A stretch of 64,000 bases of DNA from Plantibacter sp. PA-3-X8. GTDB lineage: Bacteria > Actinomycetota > Actinomycetes > Actinomycetales > Microbacteriaceae. Each line of letters begins with the position of its first letter. Position 1 is the first letter of the stretch. The position numbers and the translations under genes are program-made. The stretch spans positions 744,001-808,000 of the forward strand of contig NZ_CP033107.1 in assembly GCF_003856975.1 (NCBI RefSeq), written 5' to 3'. Positions 27,572 to 39,472 of this stretch are shown in pieces. The notes under the pieces are model-generated. The model was not told the DNA's origin and did no database searches. It worked only from the letters and a program-made list of their open reading frames with translations.

Positions 27572-27898
27572 AATTACGATCTCCGGATCATGACCCACCA
27601 CTGCACAGGTGGCAGCAGGGTACGGAAGGGTGCCCGTGGGCAGAAGTCAACTGATTAAACCTACGGTCTACTCGCGCGAAGGTCAAACCAGCGGCGCCCA
27701 AACGAATGATTATCCACAGGATTCACAGAAATTGTAGCAGTGACACGCAGGGCGGCCGTACAGTGATTTGGGACTGGGGCGACGTGTTGTTAGCGTAAGC
27801 CCTCGGGTTATGCACAGCGTGTGGATAGCACCGCGCTCAGCCCCGAATACTCAGGGGAGAGCCTGTGGATGAACCTGTGAGTATGTGTGGGGAGAACT
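27572..27898. other. origin region, left part (rpmH-dnaA intergenic)
   Basis: A 327-bp gene-free region between divergent rpmH and dnaA. It holds a perfect DnaA box TTATCCACA at 27710-27718 and near matches TTATGCACA (27808-27816), TGTGGATAG (27820-27828) and TGTGGATGA (27864-27872). The promoters of rpmH and dnaA must lie here, so DnaA probably autoregulates. Together with the dnaA-dnaN gap it forms a split origin. Confidence 0.75.
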
Positions 27899-29320
27899 AT
27901 GTCGGACGCCGACGATGCGATCGCTGAGACCTGGCAATCGGTGCTCGAGATCCTCTCCGTCGACGACCGCATCACCCCGCCGCTCCGCGGGTTCCTCAAC
28001 CTCATCGTCCCCAAGGGCATCATGGGCGGCACCTTCTACCTGGAGGTGCCCAACGAGTTCACGATGGGCATGCTCAACCAGCGCATGCGGGCACCGATCC
28101 TCGCCGCACTCGCGTCCATCGTCGACGGCGGTCCCGTCGGCAACTACGCGATCGTCGTCAACCCCGACATCGTCGAGGAACGGTACGAGCAGACCGGCTT
28201 CCAGCACATCGACCCGGCACCGCTCGAGTCACCGCAACCGCAGCTGACCCCGACCCCCACGCTGCCGGCTCGCGAGAACGACACCCGACTCAACCCGAAG
28301 TACAGCTTCGACAACTTCGTCATCGGTCAGTCCAACCGGTTCGCGCACGCGGCCGCGGTCGCCGTGGCCGAAGCGCCGGCCAAGGCCTACAACCCGCTGT
28401 TCGTGTACGGCGACTCCGGGCTCGGCAAGACCCACCTCCTCCACGCCATCGGCCACTACGCGATGAACCTCTACGCGGGGATCCGCGTCCGGTACGTGTC
28501 CAGCGAGGAGTTCACGAACGACTTCATCAACTCGATCGCCAACAACCGCGGCTCGTTCTTCCAGTCGCGGTACCGCGACATCGACATCCTGCTGATCGAC
28601 GACATCCAGTTCCTCCAGGGCAAGGCGGAGACGCAGGAGGCGTTCTTCCACACCTTCAACACCCTGCACGATCACAACAAGCAGGTGGTCATCACCAGCG
28701 ACCTGCCGCCGAAGGCGCTCACCGGCTTCGAAGAGCGGATGCGTTCGCGCTTCGAGTGGGGACTCATCACCGACGTCCAGGCTCCCGACCTCGAGACGCG
28801 CATCGCGATCCTGCGCAAGAAGGCGCAGAACGAGAAGCTGCACATCCCGGACGAGGTCCTCGAGTTCATCGCCACCAAGGTGTCGAGCAACATCCGTGAG
28901 CTGGAAGGCACGCTCATCCGGGTCGTCGCGTTCGCGAGCCTGAACCGGACCGCCGTCGACATGACGTTGGCCCAGACGGTGCTGAAGGACGTCATCAGCC
29001 TCGACGACGACAACGTCATCTCGCCGATCGACATCATCAACACGACGGCCGACTACTTCAAGCTCTCGGTCGACGACCTGTACGGCTCGAGCCGATCGCA
29101 GGCGGTCGCGACGGCGCGTCAGATCGCGATGTACCTCTGTCGCGAGCTCACGAACCTCTCACTCCCGAAGATCGGTCAGCTGTTCGGCAACCGGGACCAC
29201 ACGACGGTCATGTACGCCAACCGGAAGATCACCGACCTCATGCAGGAGAAGCGCTCGATCTACAACCAGGTGACCGAGCTCACGAGCCGCATCAAGCAGA
29301 ACCTCCGCTACGGCGCCTGA
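27899..29320 (+). CDS. dnaA: chromosomal replication initiator DnaA
   Basis: A 473-residue AAA+ initiator. Domain I (about residues 1-90) is followed by a short Pro-rich linker, the ATPase domain with Walker A GDSGLGKT near residue 171 and Walker B ILLIDDIQFL, and the C-terminal DNA-binding domain with the signature DHTTVMYANRKI. The ATG at 27899 follows GTGGGGAG; the in-frame start 12 bases upstream is less well placed. DnaA melts oriC and loads the helicase. Boxes for it lie on both sides of the gene. Confidence 0.97.
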   Translation: MSDADDAIAETWQSVLEILSVDDRITPPLRGFLNLIVPKGIMGGTFYLEVPNEFTMGMLNQRMRAPILAALASIVDGGPVGNYAIVVNPDIVEERYEQTGFQHIDPAPLESPQPQLTPTPTLPARENDTRLNPKYSFDNFVIGQSNRFAHAAAVAVAEAPAKAYNPLFVYGDSGLGKTHLLHAIGHYAMNLYAGIRVRYVSSEEFTNDFINSIANNRGSFFQSRYRDIDILLIDDIQFLQGKAETQEAFFHTFNTLHDHNKQVVITSDLPPKALTGFEERMRSRFEWGLITDVQAPDLETRIAILRKKAQNEKLHIPDEVLEFIATKVSSNIRELEGTLIRVVAFASLNRTAVDMTLAQTVLKDVISLDDDNVISPIDIINTTADYFKLSVDDLYGSSRSQAVATARQIAMYLCRELTNLSLPKIGQLFGNRDHTTVMYANRKITDLMQEKRSIYNQVTELTSRIKQNLRYGA

Positions 29321-29347
29321 CCCCTGTTCGGTCACTGAACCTCACTC

Positions 29348-29390
29348 GGTCCCTGAGCTTGTCGAAGGGCCCTCGACAGGCTCGGGGACC
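29348..29390. repeat. dispersed palindromic (REP-like) element, inverted pair
   Basis: GGTCCCTGAGCTTGTCGAAG on one side and CTCGACAGGCTCGGGGACC on the other form an imperfect inverted repeat with almost no loop. The same half-unit recurs at 20349, 36006-36070, 42022, 44357 and 44420. Confidence 0.75.
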
Positions 29391-29432
29391 GGGGAACCGC
29401 TACGGCGCCTGACGCGTCCTGGTGAACGTTTC

Positions 29433-29468
29433 CGGCCCCTCGACGCACTCGGTGCGCTCGAGGGGCCG
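29433..29468 (+). terminator. hairpin terminator downstream of dnaA
   Basis: An 11-bp perfect stem CGGCCCCTCGA/TCGAGGGGCCG with an internal second stem CGCAC/GTGCG, followed by ATTTCGTT. It is likely to end the dnaA transcript before oriC. Confidence 0.7.
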
Positions 29469-29880
29469 ATTTCGTTCATCAGGCGACGACGAGCGCTCAT
29501 TCGACGACATGATCCGAGCCCGATCTGTCCACATTCGGACCTCGCAGCCCTGTGGATAACCTGTGGAGAGATGTGGAAGCTCCGGGCAGGCTTGTGAGTG
29601 AACATCGTTCACCGGCCTGCGCGTCCCACACCCTAGCGTCGTTCTCTCCACAGGCCACCACCAAGTTACACACATGTAGTTCCCTGTGTTCGAGCGGGTT
29701 CGGCGGACTTATCCACAGTTTCCACACCGGTTAAGACTGTTAACCGTTAATTCAATGATCTCTCCGCCAAACAACCTTTCCCCAGGCTCGCTTCTCCACA
29801 GCACCTCGTCCCACTCGACCCCGGAAGCAGACCCACTAGCATTGGTGACGTCATCGAGAGCCAGAGACAGGGGACTTGTC

Positions 29881-31032
29881 GTGCGATTCAGCGTCAACCG
29901 GGATGTATTCAGCGAAGCCGTCTCGTTCGCAGTGAAGCTGCTCCCGCAGCGCCCGACGCTGCCGATCCTGAACGGCATCCTCATCGAAGCCGGTGACGAC
30001 GGTCTCATCCTGTCCTCCTTCGACTACGAGGTCTCCAGCCAGACCGGCATCGCGGCCGAGGTCGAGGAGGCCGGCACGGCACTCGTCAACGGCCGGCTGC
30101 TCTCGGAGATCGCCAGCCGCCTTCCGAACGCGCCCGTCCGGTTCAGCAAGGTCGAGAACCGCATCGAGGTCACCTGTGGTTCTGCCCGGTTCACGCTCGG
30201 ATCGATGCCCGTCGAGGAGTACCCGACGATCCCGCAGGTCGACGCCGACTTCGGCCTCGTGCCCGCCGACGAGTTCGCCACCGCAGTGAGCCAGGTCGCT
30301 GTCGCCGCAAGCCGCGACGACGTGACCCCGGTCATCACCGGCGTACAGCTCGAGGTATCCAAGACGAGCCTCAGCCTCGTCGCGACCGACCGCTACCGCG
30401 TCGCGGTCCGCGAGATCGACTGGGACTCGGGCCAGGGCGACGGTTCCAGCGAGACGATCACAGCCCTCGTGCCGGCCCGCACGCTCCAGGAGGTCGGCAA
30501 GACCTTCGGCCACAGCGGCAACATCAACGTCGCGATCACGAATCGCGACGACCGCGAGCTCATCGCGTTCCGGGCCGACCGCAAGACGGTCACCTCGCTG
30601 CTGATCAAGGGCAACTTCCCGCCGGTCAAGCGGCTCTTCCCCGAGACGACCGACAACTACGCGATCATCAACACCGCGGAACTCATCGAGGCGACCAGGC
30701 GCATGTCGCTCGTCCTCGAGCGCGAAGCGGCTCTCCGCTTCACCTTCACCATCGACGGCCTCACGCTCGAAGCCGTCGGATCCGAGCAGGCGCAGGCATC
30801 CGAGGGCATCGACGCCCTCCTCACCGGCGACGACATCGTGCTCTCCCTCAAGCCGCAGTTCCTGATCGACGGTCTGACCGCGGTCCGGAGCGAGTACGTG
30901 CGGTTCTCTTTCACGAAGACGGAGAACACGAACAAGCCGGGACCCATGCTCATCACGAGCCAATCCTCCAAGGATCAGCCGGGTGCCGACAGCTACAAGT
31001 ACCTGCTGCAGCCGAACCTGCTGCTGCGCTGA
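29881..31032 (+). CDS. dnaN: DNA polymerase III beta sliding clamp
   Basis: A 383-residue clamp subunit starting VRFSVNRDVFSEAVSFAVK, with the three repeated clamp domains and the conserved segments LPQRPTLPILNGI and RYRVAVREI. Two clamp rings hold polymerase on DNA. The frame is open to 29686, but the GTG at 29881 gives the standard N-terminus and the upstream part is origin sequence. The C-terminus ends in the usual position, with PGADSYKYLLQPNLLLR. Confidence 0.96.
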   Translation: MRFSVNRDVFSEAVSFAVKLLPQRPTLPILNGILIEAGDDGLILSSFDYEVSSQTGIAAEVEEAGTALVNGRLLSEIASRLPNAPVRFSKVENRIEVTCGSARFTLGSMPVEEYPTIPQVDADFGLVPADEFATAVSQVAVAASRDDVTPVITGVQLEVSKTSLSLVATDRYRVAVREIDWDSGQGDGSSETITALVPARTLQEVGKTFGHSGNINVAITNRDDRELIAFRADRKTVTSLLIKGNFPPVKRLFPETTDNYAIINTAELIEATRRMSLVLEREAALRFTFTIDGLTLEAVGSEQAQASEGIDALLTGDDIVLSLKPQFLIDGLTAVRSEYVRFSFTKTENTNKPGPMLITSQSSKDQPGADSYKYLLQPNLLLR

Positions 31033-31049
31033 CACGCAAAGGATCCACC

Positions 31050-31940
31050 ATGCACATCGGTCTCGTCGGTCTCGGCAAGATGGGCAACAACATGCGCACG
31101 CGTCTGCGTGCGAACGGCATCGAGGTCACCGGTTTCGACCGGAACCCCGATGTCACCGACGTCGCGACGATCAGCGACCTCGTCGCTGCGCTCCCGGCAC
31201 CTCGCACGGTCTGGGTCATGGTCCCCGCCGGGGCCATCACCGACTCCGTCGTCGAGGAGCTGAACGGCCTGCTCGAGGCCGGCGACCTGATCATCGACGG
31301 CGGCAACAGCCGCTTCACGGACGACTTCAAGCACGCTGAACTGCTGTCGGCGAAGGGCATCGACTACATCGATGCCGGCGTCTCCGGCGGTGTCTGGGGT
31401 GTCGACAACGGCTACGGCCTCATGGTCGGCGGTTCCAAGGAGCAGGTGGAGCGGGTCATGCCCGTCTTCGACGCCCTGCGTCCTGAAGGCCCGCGCGATG
31501 AGGGCTTCGTCCACGTCGGAGAGGTCGGCGCCGGCCACTACGCGAAGATGGTGCACAACGGCATCGAGTACGCGCTCATGCAGGCGTACGCCGAGGGCTT
31601 CGAGCTCCTCGACAAGCGCGAGGACATCATCAAGGACGTGCCCGGCACCTTCAAGGCCTGGCAGCGCGGCACCGTCGTGCGGTCCTGGCTGCTGGAGCTC
31701 CTCGTCCGCGCCCTCGAGGAGGACCCGGACTTCGAGCAGATCGAGGGCTACGTCGAGGACTCGGGTGAGGGCCGCTGGACGATCGAGGAGGCCATCGCGA
31801 ACGCGGTGCCCGTCCCGACCATCTCGGCATCGATCTTCGCCCGCTTCGTGTCGCGCCAGGAGGACTCGCCGGCCATGAAGGCGGTCGCCGCACTCCGCAA
31901 CCAGTTCGGCGGACACGCGGTCAAGAAGGCCGACGACTGA
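31050..31940 (+). CDS. gnd: 6-phosphogluconate dehydrogenase, decarboxylating, short type
   Basis: A 296-residue enzyme, the short (GntZ/YqeC-like) class rather than the about 470-residue type. It has the NAD(P)-binding start MHIGLVGLGKMGNNM, the substrate segment DAGVSGGVWG, and the catalytic Lys region GHYAKMVHNGIEYA. It converts 6-phosphogluconate to ribulose 5-phosphate with release of carbon dioxide. Location between dnaN and recF is conserved in actinobacteria although the gene has no link to replication. It ends in a strong hairpin. Confidence 0.94.
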   Translation: MHIGLVGLGKMGNNMRTRLRANGIEVTGFDRNPDVTDVATISDLVAALPAPRTVWVMVPAGAITDSVVEELNGLLEAGDLIIDGGNSRFTDDFKHAELLSAKGIDYIDAGVSGGVWGVDNGYGLMVGGSKEQVERVMPVFDALRPEGPRDEGFVHVGEVGAGHYAKMVHNGIEYALMQAYAEGFELLDKREDIIKDVPGTFKAWQRGTVVRSWLLELLVRALEEDPDFEQIEGYVEDSGEGRWTIEEAIANAVPVPTISASIFARFVSRQEDSPAMKAVAALRNQFGGHAVKKADD

Positions 31941-31959
31941 CGACACGACGTCTCCTGAC

Positions 31960-32014
31960 GAACGAAATCGACCCTCCAGCGGAGCGGAAGGCTCCGGGAG
32001 GGTCGATTTCGTTC
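31960..32014. terminator. long hairpin terminator after gnd
   Basis: An 18-bp perfect stem from 31960-31977 and 31997-32014, with the arm ending GATTTCGTTC. The tail resembles the hairpin after dnaA. The near-perfect symmetry suggests it works in both directions. Confidence 0.85.
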
Positions 32015-32088
32015 ACCCTGCGCCGTCGTGACTGGCGCGCTCGGACGTCCGACGGCGCCCCGACCCGTTCGGCGTCAGGGCGAGGCGG

Positions 32089-32094
32089 TAGGGT
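32089..32094 (+). promoter_or_regulatory. candidate -10 box for a leaderless recF transcript
   Basis: TAGGGT ends four to seven bases before two successive GTG codons (32098, 32101). No ribosome binding site is present, which fits transcription starting at the start codon, a common actinobacterial arrangement. Confidence 0.45.
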
Positions 32095-32100
32095 GACGTG

Positions 32101-33330
32101 GTGATCGTGCGGCACTTGAATCTCACCGACTATCGCAACTACGCGGTGGTCGATGTCGCGCTCGAACCCGGACCCAATCTGTTCGTGGGTCGCAATGGCC
32201 AAGGCAAGACCAACCTCGTCGAGGCGATCGGATACCTCAGCAGCCTCGGGTCCCATCGGGTCTCCTCCGAACAGGCACTCATCCGACACGGTGCCGACGC
32301 GGCGATCATCAGGGCGCGCATCGTGCACGACGGTCGTGAGCTGCTCGCCGAGGTGCAGCTCAACCGGGGTTCGGCCAACCGCGCGCAGGTGAACCGGTCG
32401 CAGATCAAGCCGCGCGAACTGCCGCGGTACGTGTCCACCGTGCTGTTCGCCCCGGAGGACCTCTTGATCGTCCGAGGCGACCCGTCGGCGCGCCGGCGGT
32501 TCATCGACCAGCTCCTCGTGCAGCGGATCCCCCGCCTGGCCGGGGTGATGGCCGACTACGACCGCTCCCTGAAGCAGCGGAACTCGCTCCTCAAGTCGGC
32601 GAGGGCGCGTGGGCTGAAGTCCGGGCCCCTGGCGACGCTCGACCTCTGGGACGACCGACTCGTGCAGTACGGCACGGAGATCATCGCCGAACGTCTGCAG
32701 CTCCTGGCCATGCTCGGTGGGCCACTGCGTGCCGCGTACGAGGCCGTGGCCGGCGACGATCACCGACCGGTCCTCCTGCCCGTGCTCAGTATCGCCGGCA
32801 CCGATGCCGAGGACGAGTCGGCAGCCGCCGATCCCACGGAGGGCGTGGAGCCGGGCGCGCCCGTCGATCTGGCGCGCATCGCGGAACGGTTCCGTGCTGC
32901 GCTCGCACAGCTTCGGTCGGCCGAACTCGAGCGGGGCCTGACGCTCGTCGGACCACACCGCGACGATGTGTTCTTCGGTCTCAACGGGCTGCCGGTCAAG
33001 GGCTACGCGAGCCACGGTGAATCGTGGTCGTTCGCGCTCGCCGCCAAACTCGCCTCGGCCGAGCTCCTCCGGGCCGACTCGTCCCTCGGCGACCCGGTGC
33101 TCATCCTCGACGACGTCTTCGCCGAGCTGGATTCGCGTCGCCGGGAACGCCTCGCGGCCGCGGTCGCGGAGTACGACCAGGTCATCATCACCGCGGCCGT
33201 GTTCGACGACGTCCCCGAACGGTTCACCGCGCACGTCGTGCGCATCGAGGCCGGACGGATCGTCGACGGTCCGGAAGATGCGGCCGGCCCAGTGAACGAG
33301 CCGTTCCCCACGGAGTCGACGCATGACTGA
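32101..33330 (+). CDS. recF: RecF, DNA gap repair ATPase
   Basis: A 409-residue SMC-like ATPase. The N-terminus VIVRHLNLTDYRNY is typical, Walker A is GRNGQGKTN, the signature region is GYASHGESWSFALAAKLA, and Walker B is PVLILDDVFAELD. RecF binds gapped DNA and with RecO and RecR loads RecA. Two adjacent GTG codons could start it; I prefer 32101 because it matches the usual M-x-V-R-H-L beginning. It overlaps the next gene by 8 bases. Confidence 0.95.
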   Translation: MIVRHLNLTDYRNYAVVDVALEPGPNLFVGRNGQGKTNLVEAIGYLSSLGSHRVSSEQALIRHGADAAIIRARIVHDGRELLAEVQLNRGSANRAQVNRSQIKPRELPRYVSTVLFAPEDLLIVRGDPSARRRFIDQLLVQRIPRLAGVMADYDRSLKQRNSLLKSARARGLKSGPLATLDLWDDRLVQYGTEIIAERLQLLAMLGGPLRAAYEAVAGDDHRPVLLPVLSIAGTDAEDESAAADPTEGVEPGAPVDLARIAERFRAALAQLRSAELERGLTLVGPHRDDVFFGLNGLPVKGYASHGESWSFALAAKLASAELLRADSSLGDPVLILDDVFAELDSRRRERLAAAVAEYDQVIITAAVFDDVPERFTAHVVRIEAGRIVDGPEDAAGPVNEPFPTESTHD

Positions 33331-33847
33331 GCCGCGGCGACTCGGACGGGACGCCGACCCGGCGGGGGAACTCTCCGCCACGGTGTACCTCCGGTTCAAG
33401 GAGATCTTCGGTGGCGAACGGATCTCCCGTGATCGCAAACGCCGCGAACGCTCGGCCGAGGGGCCTCAGGACTCGGTGCCGTACGGTGTCGGTCGCGACC
33501 CCAAGGGCCTCGGGACGGTCATCGATTCGCTGACCGCCGGACTCGGGTGGAACTCGCCACTCGCCCAGCACGAGGTCCTCGGGAACTGGGCGGAGTTGTG
33601 CGGCGAGGACACCGCCAGGTACTCCGAACCGGTGTCGATCGCGGACGGCGTCCTGCTCGTCCAATGCCAGTCGACGGCCTGGGCGACACAGCTGCGACAC
33701 ATGCGCCACGAGATCCTCGTCCGCATCGCCGAACGCTATCCCGACGCCGGTGTCGACACGATCCGTTTCCAGGGCCCCGGAGCACCCTCCTGGAAAAGAG
33801 GCCCCAGGTCGATCCCAGGGCGTGGTCCACGCGATACTTACGGCTAG
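33323..33847 (+). CDS. DUF721 (DciA-like) protein
   Basis: A 174-residue protein with a basic N-terminal half and a DUF721 domain at about residues 65-160 (GLGTVIDSLTAGLGWN, VLGNWAELCGEDTARYSEP, SIADGVLLVQCQSTAWATQLRHM cut short here as three motifs). In the wider family, DciA proteins help load the replicative helicase DnaB. The location between recF and gyrB is the standard actinobacterial one. It is coupled to recF by an 8-base overlap. Confidence 0.9.
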   Translation: MTEPRRLGRDADPAGELSATVYLRFKEIFGGERISRDRKRRERSAEGPQDSVPYGVGRDPKGLGTVIDSLTAGLGWNSPLAQHEVLGNWAELCGEDTARYSEPVSIADGVLLVQCQSTAWATQLRHMRHEILVRIAERYPDAGVDTIRFQGPGAPSWKRGPRSIPGRGPRDTYG

Positions 33848-35980
<2,133 letters not shown>

Positions 35981-36005
35981 GTGGCACGAACCACCCTCAT
36001 CCATC

Positions 36006-36070
36006 GGTCACTGAGCTTGTCGAAGTGATCCACCTCGCATCAAACAGGCCCTTCGACAAGCTCAGGGACC
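36006..36070. repeat. dispersed palindromic element, inverted pair between gyrB and gyrA
   Basis: GGTCACTGAGCTTGTCGAAG at 36006-36025 and its inverted copy CTTCGACAAGCTCAGGGACC at 36051-36070, separated by 25 bases. Only one position in the arms is mismatched. It fills most of the gyrB-gyrA gap and could form a hairpin in the bicistronic mRNA. Confidence 0.85.
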
Positions 36071-36087
36071 AGGAGAAGTAAGAGAAC

Positions 36088-38712
36088 ATGGCAGACGAAA
36101 CCAACGACGAGATCACGGTCCCGGACGAGGACCACGGCGTGCACGGACGGATCGACCAGGTCGACCTGCAACTCGAGATGCAGCGCAGCTACCTCGACTA
36201 CGCGATGAGCGTCATCGTCGGTCGTGCCCTGCCCGACGTCCGCGACGGCCTGAAGCCCGTCCACCGCCGCGTGATCTACGCGATGTACGACGGCGGCTAC
36301 CGCCCCGACCGCTCGTTCTCCAAGTGCGCGCGCGTCGTCGGCGACGTCATGGGTCAGTTCCACCCCCACGGCGACACGGCCATCTACGACGCGCTCGTCC
36401 GCCTCGTGCAGCCGTGGAGCCTGCGGTACCCGTTGGCGCTCGGCCAGGGCAACTTCGGCTCACCGGGCAACGACGGCGCGGCCGCCCCTCGGTACACCGA
36501 GACGAAGATGGCCCCGCTCGCCATGGAGATGGTGCGCGACATCGACGAGGAGACCGTCGACTTCCAGCCCAACTACGACGGCGAGTCCCAGGAGCCGGTC
36601 GTCCTGCCGGCGCGCTTCCCGAACCTGCTCGTCAACGGGTCCGTCGGCATCGCGGTCGGCATGGCCACGAACATCCCGCCACACAACCTCCGCGAGGTCG
36701 CCGACGGTGCCCTCTGGCACCTGGCGAACCCCGAGGCCAGCCGGGACGAGCTCCTCGAGGCACTCATGCAGCGCATCAAGGGGCCGGACTTCCCGACCGG
36801 CGCGCAGATCCTCGGTATCAAGGGCATCCAGGACGCCTACCGCACGGGTCGCGGGTCCATCACGATGCGGGCCGTCGTGAACGTCGAGGAGATCCAGGGC
36901 CGGACCTGCCTCGTCGTCACCGAGCTCCCGTACCAGGTGAACCCCGACAACCTCGCGCTGAAGATCGCCGACCTCGTCAAGGAGGGTCGTCTCGGCGGCG
37001 TCGCCGACATCCGCGACGAGACCTCCGGTCGCACCGGCCAGCGGCTCGTCATCGTGCTGAAACGCGATGCGGTCGCGAAGGTCGTCCTCAACAACCTCTA
37101 CAAGCACACGCAGCTGCAGGACAACTTCGGCGCGAACATGCTCGCGATCGTCGACGGCATCCCGCGGACGTTGCCGCTCGACGGGTTCATCACCAACTGG
37201 GTGACGCACCAGGTCGAGGTCATCGTCCGCCGCACCGTGTTCCGACTCCGCAAGAAGGAGGAGCGCGCACACATCCTCCGCGGCTACCTGAAGGCGCTCG
37301 ACGCACTGGACGAGGTCATCGCGCTCATCCGTCGCTCGCCGTCCGCCGACGAGGCGCGCACGGGTCTCATGGACCTCCTCGAGATCGACGAGCTCCAGGC
37401 CAGCGCGATCCTCGACATGCAGCTGCGTCGTCTGGCCGCCCTCGAGCGTCAGAAGATCATCGACGAGGCAGCCGAGATCGAAGCGCAGATCGCCGACCTC
37501 AAGGACATCCTCGCGAAGCCGGTCCGCCAGCGCGAGATCGTCAGCGAGGAACTGACCGCGATCGTCGACAAGTACGGCGACGACCGCCGCACCGAGATCA
37601 TGTTCGGTTTCGACGGCGACATGAACATGGAAGACCTGATCCCCGAAGAGGAGATGGTCATCACCGTCACCCGCGGCGGGTACATCAAGCGCACGCGCAG
37701 CGACAACTACCGTCAGCAGCACCGCGGTGGCAAGGGTGTCAAGGGCGCCCAGCTGCGCGCGGACGACGTGGTCGACCACTTCTTCGTGACGACGACGCAC
37801 CACTGGCTCCTCTTCTTCACGACGAAGGGTCGCGTGTACCGCGCGAAGGCCTACGAGCTGCAGGAGGCCGGCCGCGACGCCAAGGGCCAGCACGTGGCCA
37901 ACCTGCTCGCCATGCAGCCCGACGAGGAGATCGCCGAGATCCTCGACATCCGCGACTACGAGGCCGCGACGTACCTGGTCCTCGCGACGCACGACGGCCT
38001 CGTCAAGAAGACGGCGCTCTCGGAGTACGACACGAACCGCTCGGGCGGCATCATCGCGATCAACCTGCGCGAGGGCGACGAGCTCACCTCCGCGCTGCTC
38101 GTGGAGAACGACAGCGACGTCCTGCTGGTGTCCCGTAAGGGCATGTCGATCCGCTTCACGGCCAGCGACGAGACCCTGCGGCCGATGGGACGCGCGACGA
38201 GCGGCGTCATCGGCATGCATTTCCGCGACGACGACAAGCTGCTCTCGGCGTCGGTGCTGCCGTCCGTCGAGGGTGAGGAACGCGAGGCGTTCGTCTTCGT
38301 CGTGACGGAGGGCGGCTACGCGAAGCGCACCAACATCGACCAGTACCGCGGCCAGAACCGCGGTGGTCTGGGCATCAAGGTGGCCAAGCTGAACGACGAT
38401 CGAGGCACCCTCGCGGGCGCCCTGATCGTCGACGAGAGCGACGAGGTCCTTGTGGTTCTTGCCAGTGGCAAGGTGGTAAGGTCTGCCGTGGCCGAAGTTC
38501 CAGCGAAGGGGCGCGACACGATGGGCGTCGTCTTCGCACGTTTCGCGGAGAGCGACCGAATCATCGCGCTGGCCAAGAACAGTGACCGAAACCTTGAGAC
38601 CCAGGATGTTCCGGAGACGGTTGCAGACGCAGCCGCCCCGGAGGGTGCAGAACCCGAGGCATCCGTGCCGGACGAGACTCCGGCGATGAAGGAAGAAGTA
38701 GATGAGCAGTAG
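36088..38712 (+). CDS. gyrA: DNA gyrase subunit A
   Basis: An 874-residue breakage-reunion subunit. The catalytic tyrosine is Tyr136 in RYTETKMAP. The quinolone-resistance region has [11 protein letters not shown], so the position equivalent to E. coli Ser83 is Thr97. The C-terminal half contains the six-bladed DNA-wrapping domain with [11 protein letters not shown] as GyrA box. The last 50 residues are acidic. It follows gyrB after an inverted repeat and overlaps the downstream membrane protein gene by 11 bases. Confidence 0.96.
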   Translation: MADETNDEITVPDEDHGVHGRIDQVDLQLEMQRSYLDYAMSVIVGRALPDVRDGLKPVHRRVIYAMYDGGYRPDRSFSKCARVVGDVMGQFHPHGDTAIYDALVRLVQPWSLRYPLALGQGNFGSPGNDGAAAPRYTETKMAPLAMEMVRDIDEETVDFQPNYDGESQEPVVLPARFPNLLVNGSVGIAVGMATNIPPHNLREVADGALWHLANPEASRDELLEALMQRIKGPDFPTGAQILGIKGIQDAYRTGRGSITMRAVVNVEEIQGRTCLVVTELPYQVNPDNLALKIADLVKEGRLGGVADIRDETSGRTGQRLVIVLKRDAVAKVVLNNLYKHTQLQDNFGANMLAIVDGIPRTLPLDGFITNWVTHQVEVIVRRTVFRLRKKEERAHILRGYLKALDALDEVIALIRRSPSADEARTGLMDLLEIDELQASAILDMQLRRLAALERQKIIDEAAEIEAQIADLKDILAKPVRQREIVSEELTAIVDKYGDDRRTEIMFGFDGDMNMEDLIPEEEMVITVTRGGYIKRTRSDNYRQQHRGGKGVKGAQLRADDVVDHFFVTTTHHWLLFFTTKGRVYRAKAYELQEAGRDAKGQHVANLLAMQPDEEIAEILDIRDYEAATYLVLATHDGLVKKTALSEYDTNRSGGIIAINLREGDELTSALLVENDSDVLLVSRKGMSIRFTASDETLRPMGRATSGVIGMHFRDDDKLLSASVLPSVEGEEREAFVFVVTEGGYAKRTNIDQYRGQNRGGLGIKVAKLNDDRGTLAGALIVDESDEVLVVLASGKVVRSAVAEVPAKGRDTMGVVFARFAESDRIIALAKNSDRNLETQDVPETVADAAAPEGAEPEASVPDETPAMKEEVDEQ

Positions 38713-39109
38713 CGTCGCAGAGAAGTTGGCCAAGAAGTCGACCAAACGCACCAGCACCAAGCAGGTGCGCCTGAAGCTGGTGTACATCGACTTCTGGTCG
38801 GCGGTGAAGCTGTCGTTCCTGGCGGCGATCGCGGTCGCCGTGGTCATCGTGGTGTTCTTCTTCCTCGTCTACACGGTGCTCAACACCACCGGTGTCTTCA
38901 CGAAGGTCGGTGGCCTGTTCACCGACATCGCCGGACCGGGGAACAACATCCTGCAGTACGTCAACCTGCCGCAGGTCATGGCCTTCGCCGGCATCGTGGC
39001 GCTGCTCAACCTCATCGTCATCACGCTGATGGGAGCGCTCCTCGCGGGGCTCTACAACCTCAGCGTGAAGATCACGGGTGGCCTCCTCGTCGGGTTCACC
39101 AACAACTGA
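38702..39109 (+). CDS. DUF3566 membrane protein downstream of gyrA
   Basis: A 135-residue protein with a basic cytoplasmic N-terminus ([19 protein letters not shown]) and two transmembrane helices (about residues 37-60 and 97-122). This is the DUF3566 architecture, and a gene of this family directly follows gyrA in many actinobacteria. Its start lies within the end of gyrA, implying coupling. The function is not established; the location suggests a link to replication, division or membrane anchoring. Confidence 0.9.
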   Translation: MSSSVAEKLAKKSTKRTSTKQVRLKLVYIDFWSAVKLSFLAAIAVAVVIVVFFFLVYTVLNTTGVFTKVGGLFTDIAGPGNNILQYVNLPQVMAFAGIVALLNLIVITLMGALLAGLYNLSVKITGGLLVGFTNN

Positions 39110-39123
39110 CGCTCCGTCGGGTC

Positions 39124-39144
39124 GGCGCCGCCCCGTGCGGCGCC
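39124..39144 (+). terminator. GC-rich hairpin after the gyrA operon
   Basis: An 8-bp perfect stem GGCGCCGC/GCGGCGCC with a 5-base loop, between the DUF3566 gene and the tRNA-Ile gene. There is no T run. Confidence 0.55.
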
Positions 39145-39196
39145 GCTCGATTATGAGTTGCGGCGGGAATCGGGTAGTCTCAACAAGGTTCAAAAC

Positions 39197-39270
39197 GGGG
39201 CTATAGCTCAGGCGGTTAGAGCGCTTCGCTGATAACGAAGAGGTCCCAGGTTCAAGTCCTGGTAGCCCCA
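39197..39270 (+). tRNA. tRNA-Ile (anticodon GAU)
   Basis: A 74-base cloverleaf: acceptor arm GGGGCTA pairs with TAGCCCC, the D arm reads AGCTCAGGCGGTTAGAGC, the anticodon loop is CTGATAA, and the T arm contains GGTTCAAGTCC. CCA is not encoded in full. A tRNA-Ile and tRNA-Ala pair after gyrA is the common actinobacterial order. Confidence 0.97.
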
Positions 39271-39325
39271 CCCTGCACGACCAGCAACACACCGATTGGA
39301 TCGGATCTCCGGATCTGTTCCATCC

Positions 39326-39398
39326 GGGGCCTTAGCTCAGTTGGTAGAGCGCCTGCTTTGCAAGCAGGATGTCGGGAGTTCGATTCTCCCAGGCTCCA
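39326..39398 (+). tRNA. tRNA-Ala (anticodon UGC)
   Basis: A 73-base cloverleaf: acceptor GGGGCCT pairs with AGGCTCC (one G-T pair), the anticodon loop is CTTTGCA with anticodon TGC, and the T arm contains GAGTTCGATTCTC. It lies 55 bases after tRNA-Ile and is probably co-transcribed with it. Confidence 0.97.
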
Positions 39399-39407
39399 CA
39401 GTCCAGA

Positions 39408-39435
39408 AACGCCCTCGGCAGACGCCGGGGGCGTT
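39408..39435 (+). terminator. terminator after tRNA-Ala
   Basis: Stem AACGCCC/GGGCGTT with inner pairing CGGC/GCCG, followed by CTCCGTTGT. Confidence 0.7.
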
Positions 39436-39472
39436 CTCCGTTGTCACGGGGCCCGGCGGTTAGGCTGACGGC

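Larger units (their letters stand above)
29321..29880. other. oriC, right part (dnaA-dnaN intergenic)
   Basis: A 560-bp gene-free region. Its first 150 bases hold a dispersed palindromic repeat and a hairpin. The rest is origin-like: DnaA boxes TGTGGATAA (29551-29559) and TTATCCACA (29709-29717), near matches around 29562, 29644 and TTACACACA (29666-29674), then an AT-rich stretch near 29731-29760 (GTTAAGACTGTTAACCGTTAA) that suits the unwinding element. The inverted orientation of the two perfect boxes and the position before dnaN support this as the functional oriC. Confidence 0.82.

Noticed and set aside
27434..29880. RNase P RNA, tmRNA or SRP RNA gene near oriC
   Set aside because: None of their conserved cores is visible; the gaps are explained by DnaA boxes, repeats and hairpins.
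36460..38847. 795-residue open frame antisense to gyrA
   Set aside because: Shadow ORF caused by codon bias; no domain, no ribosome binding site.
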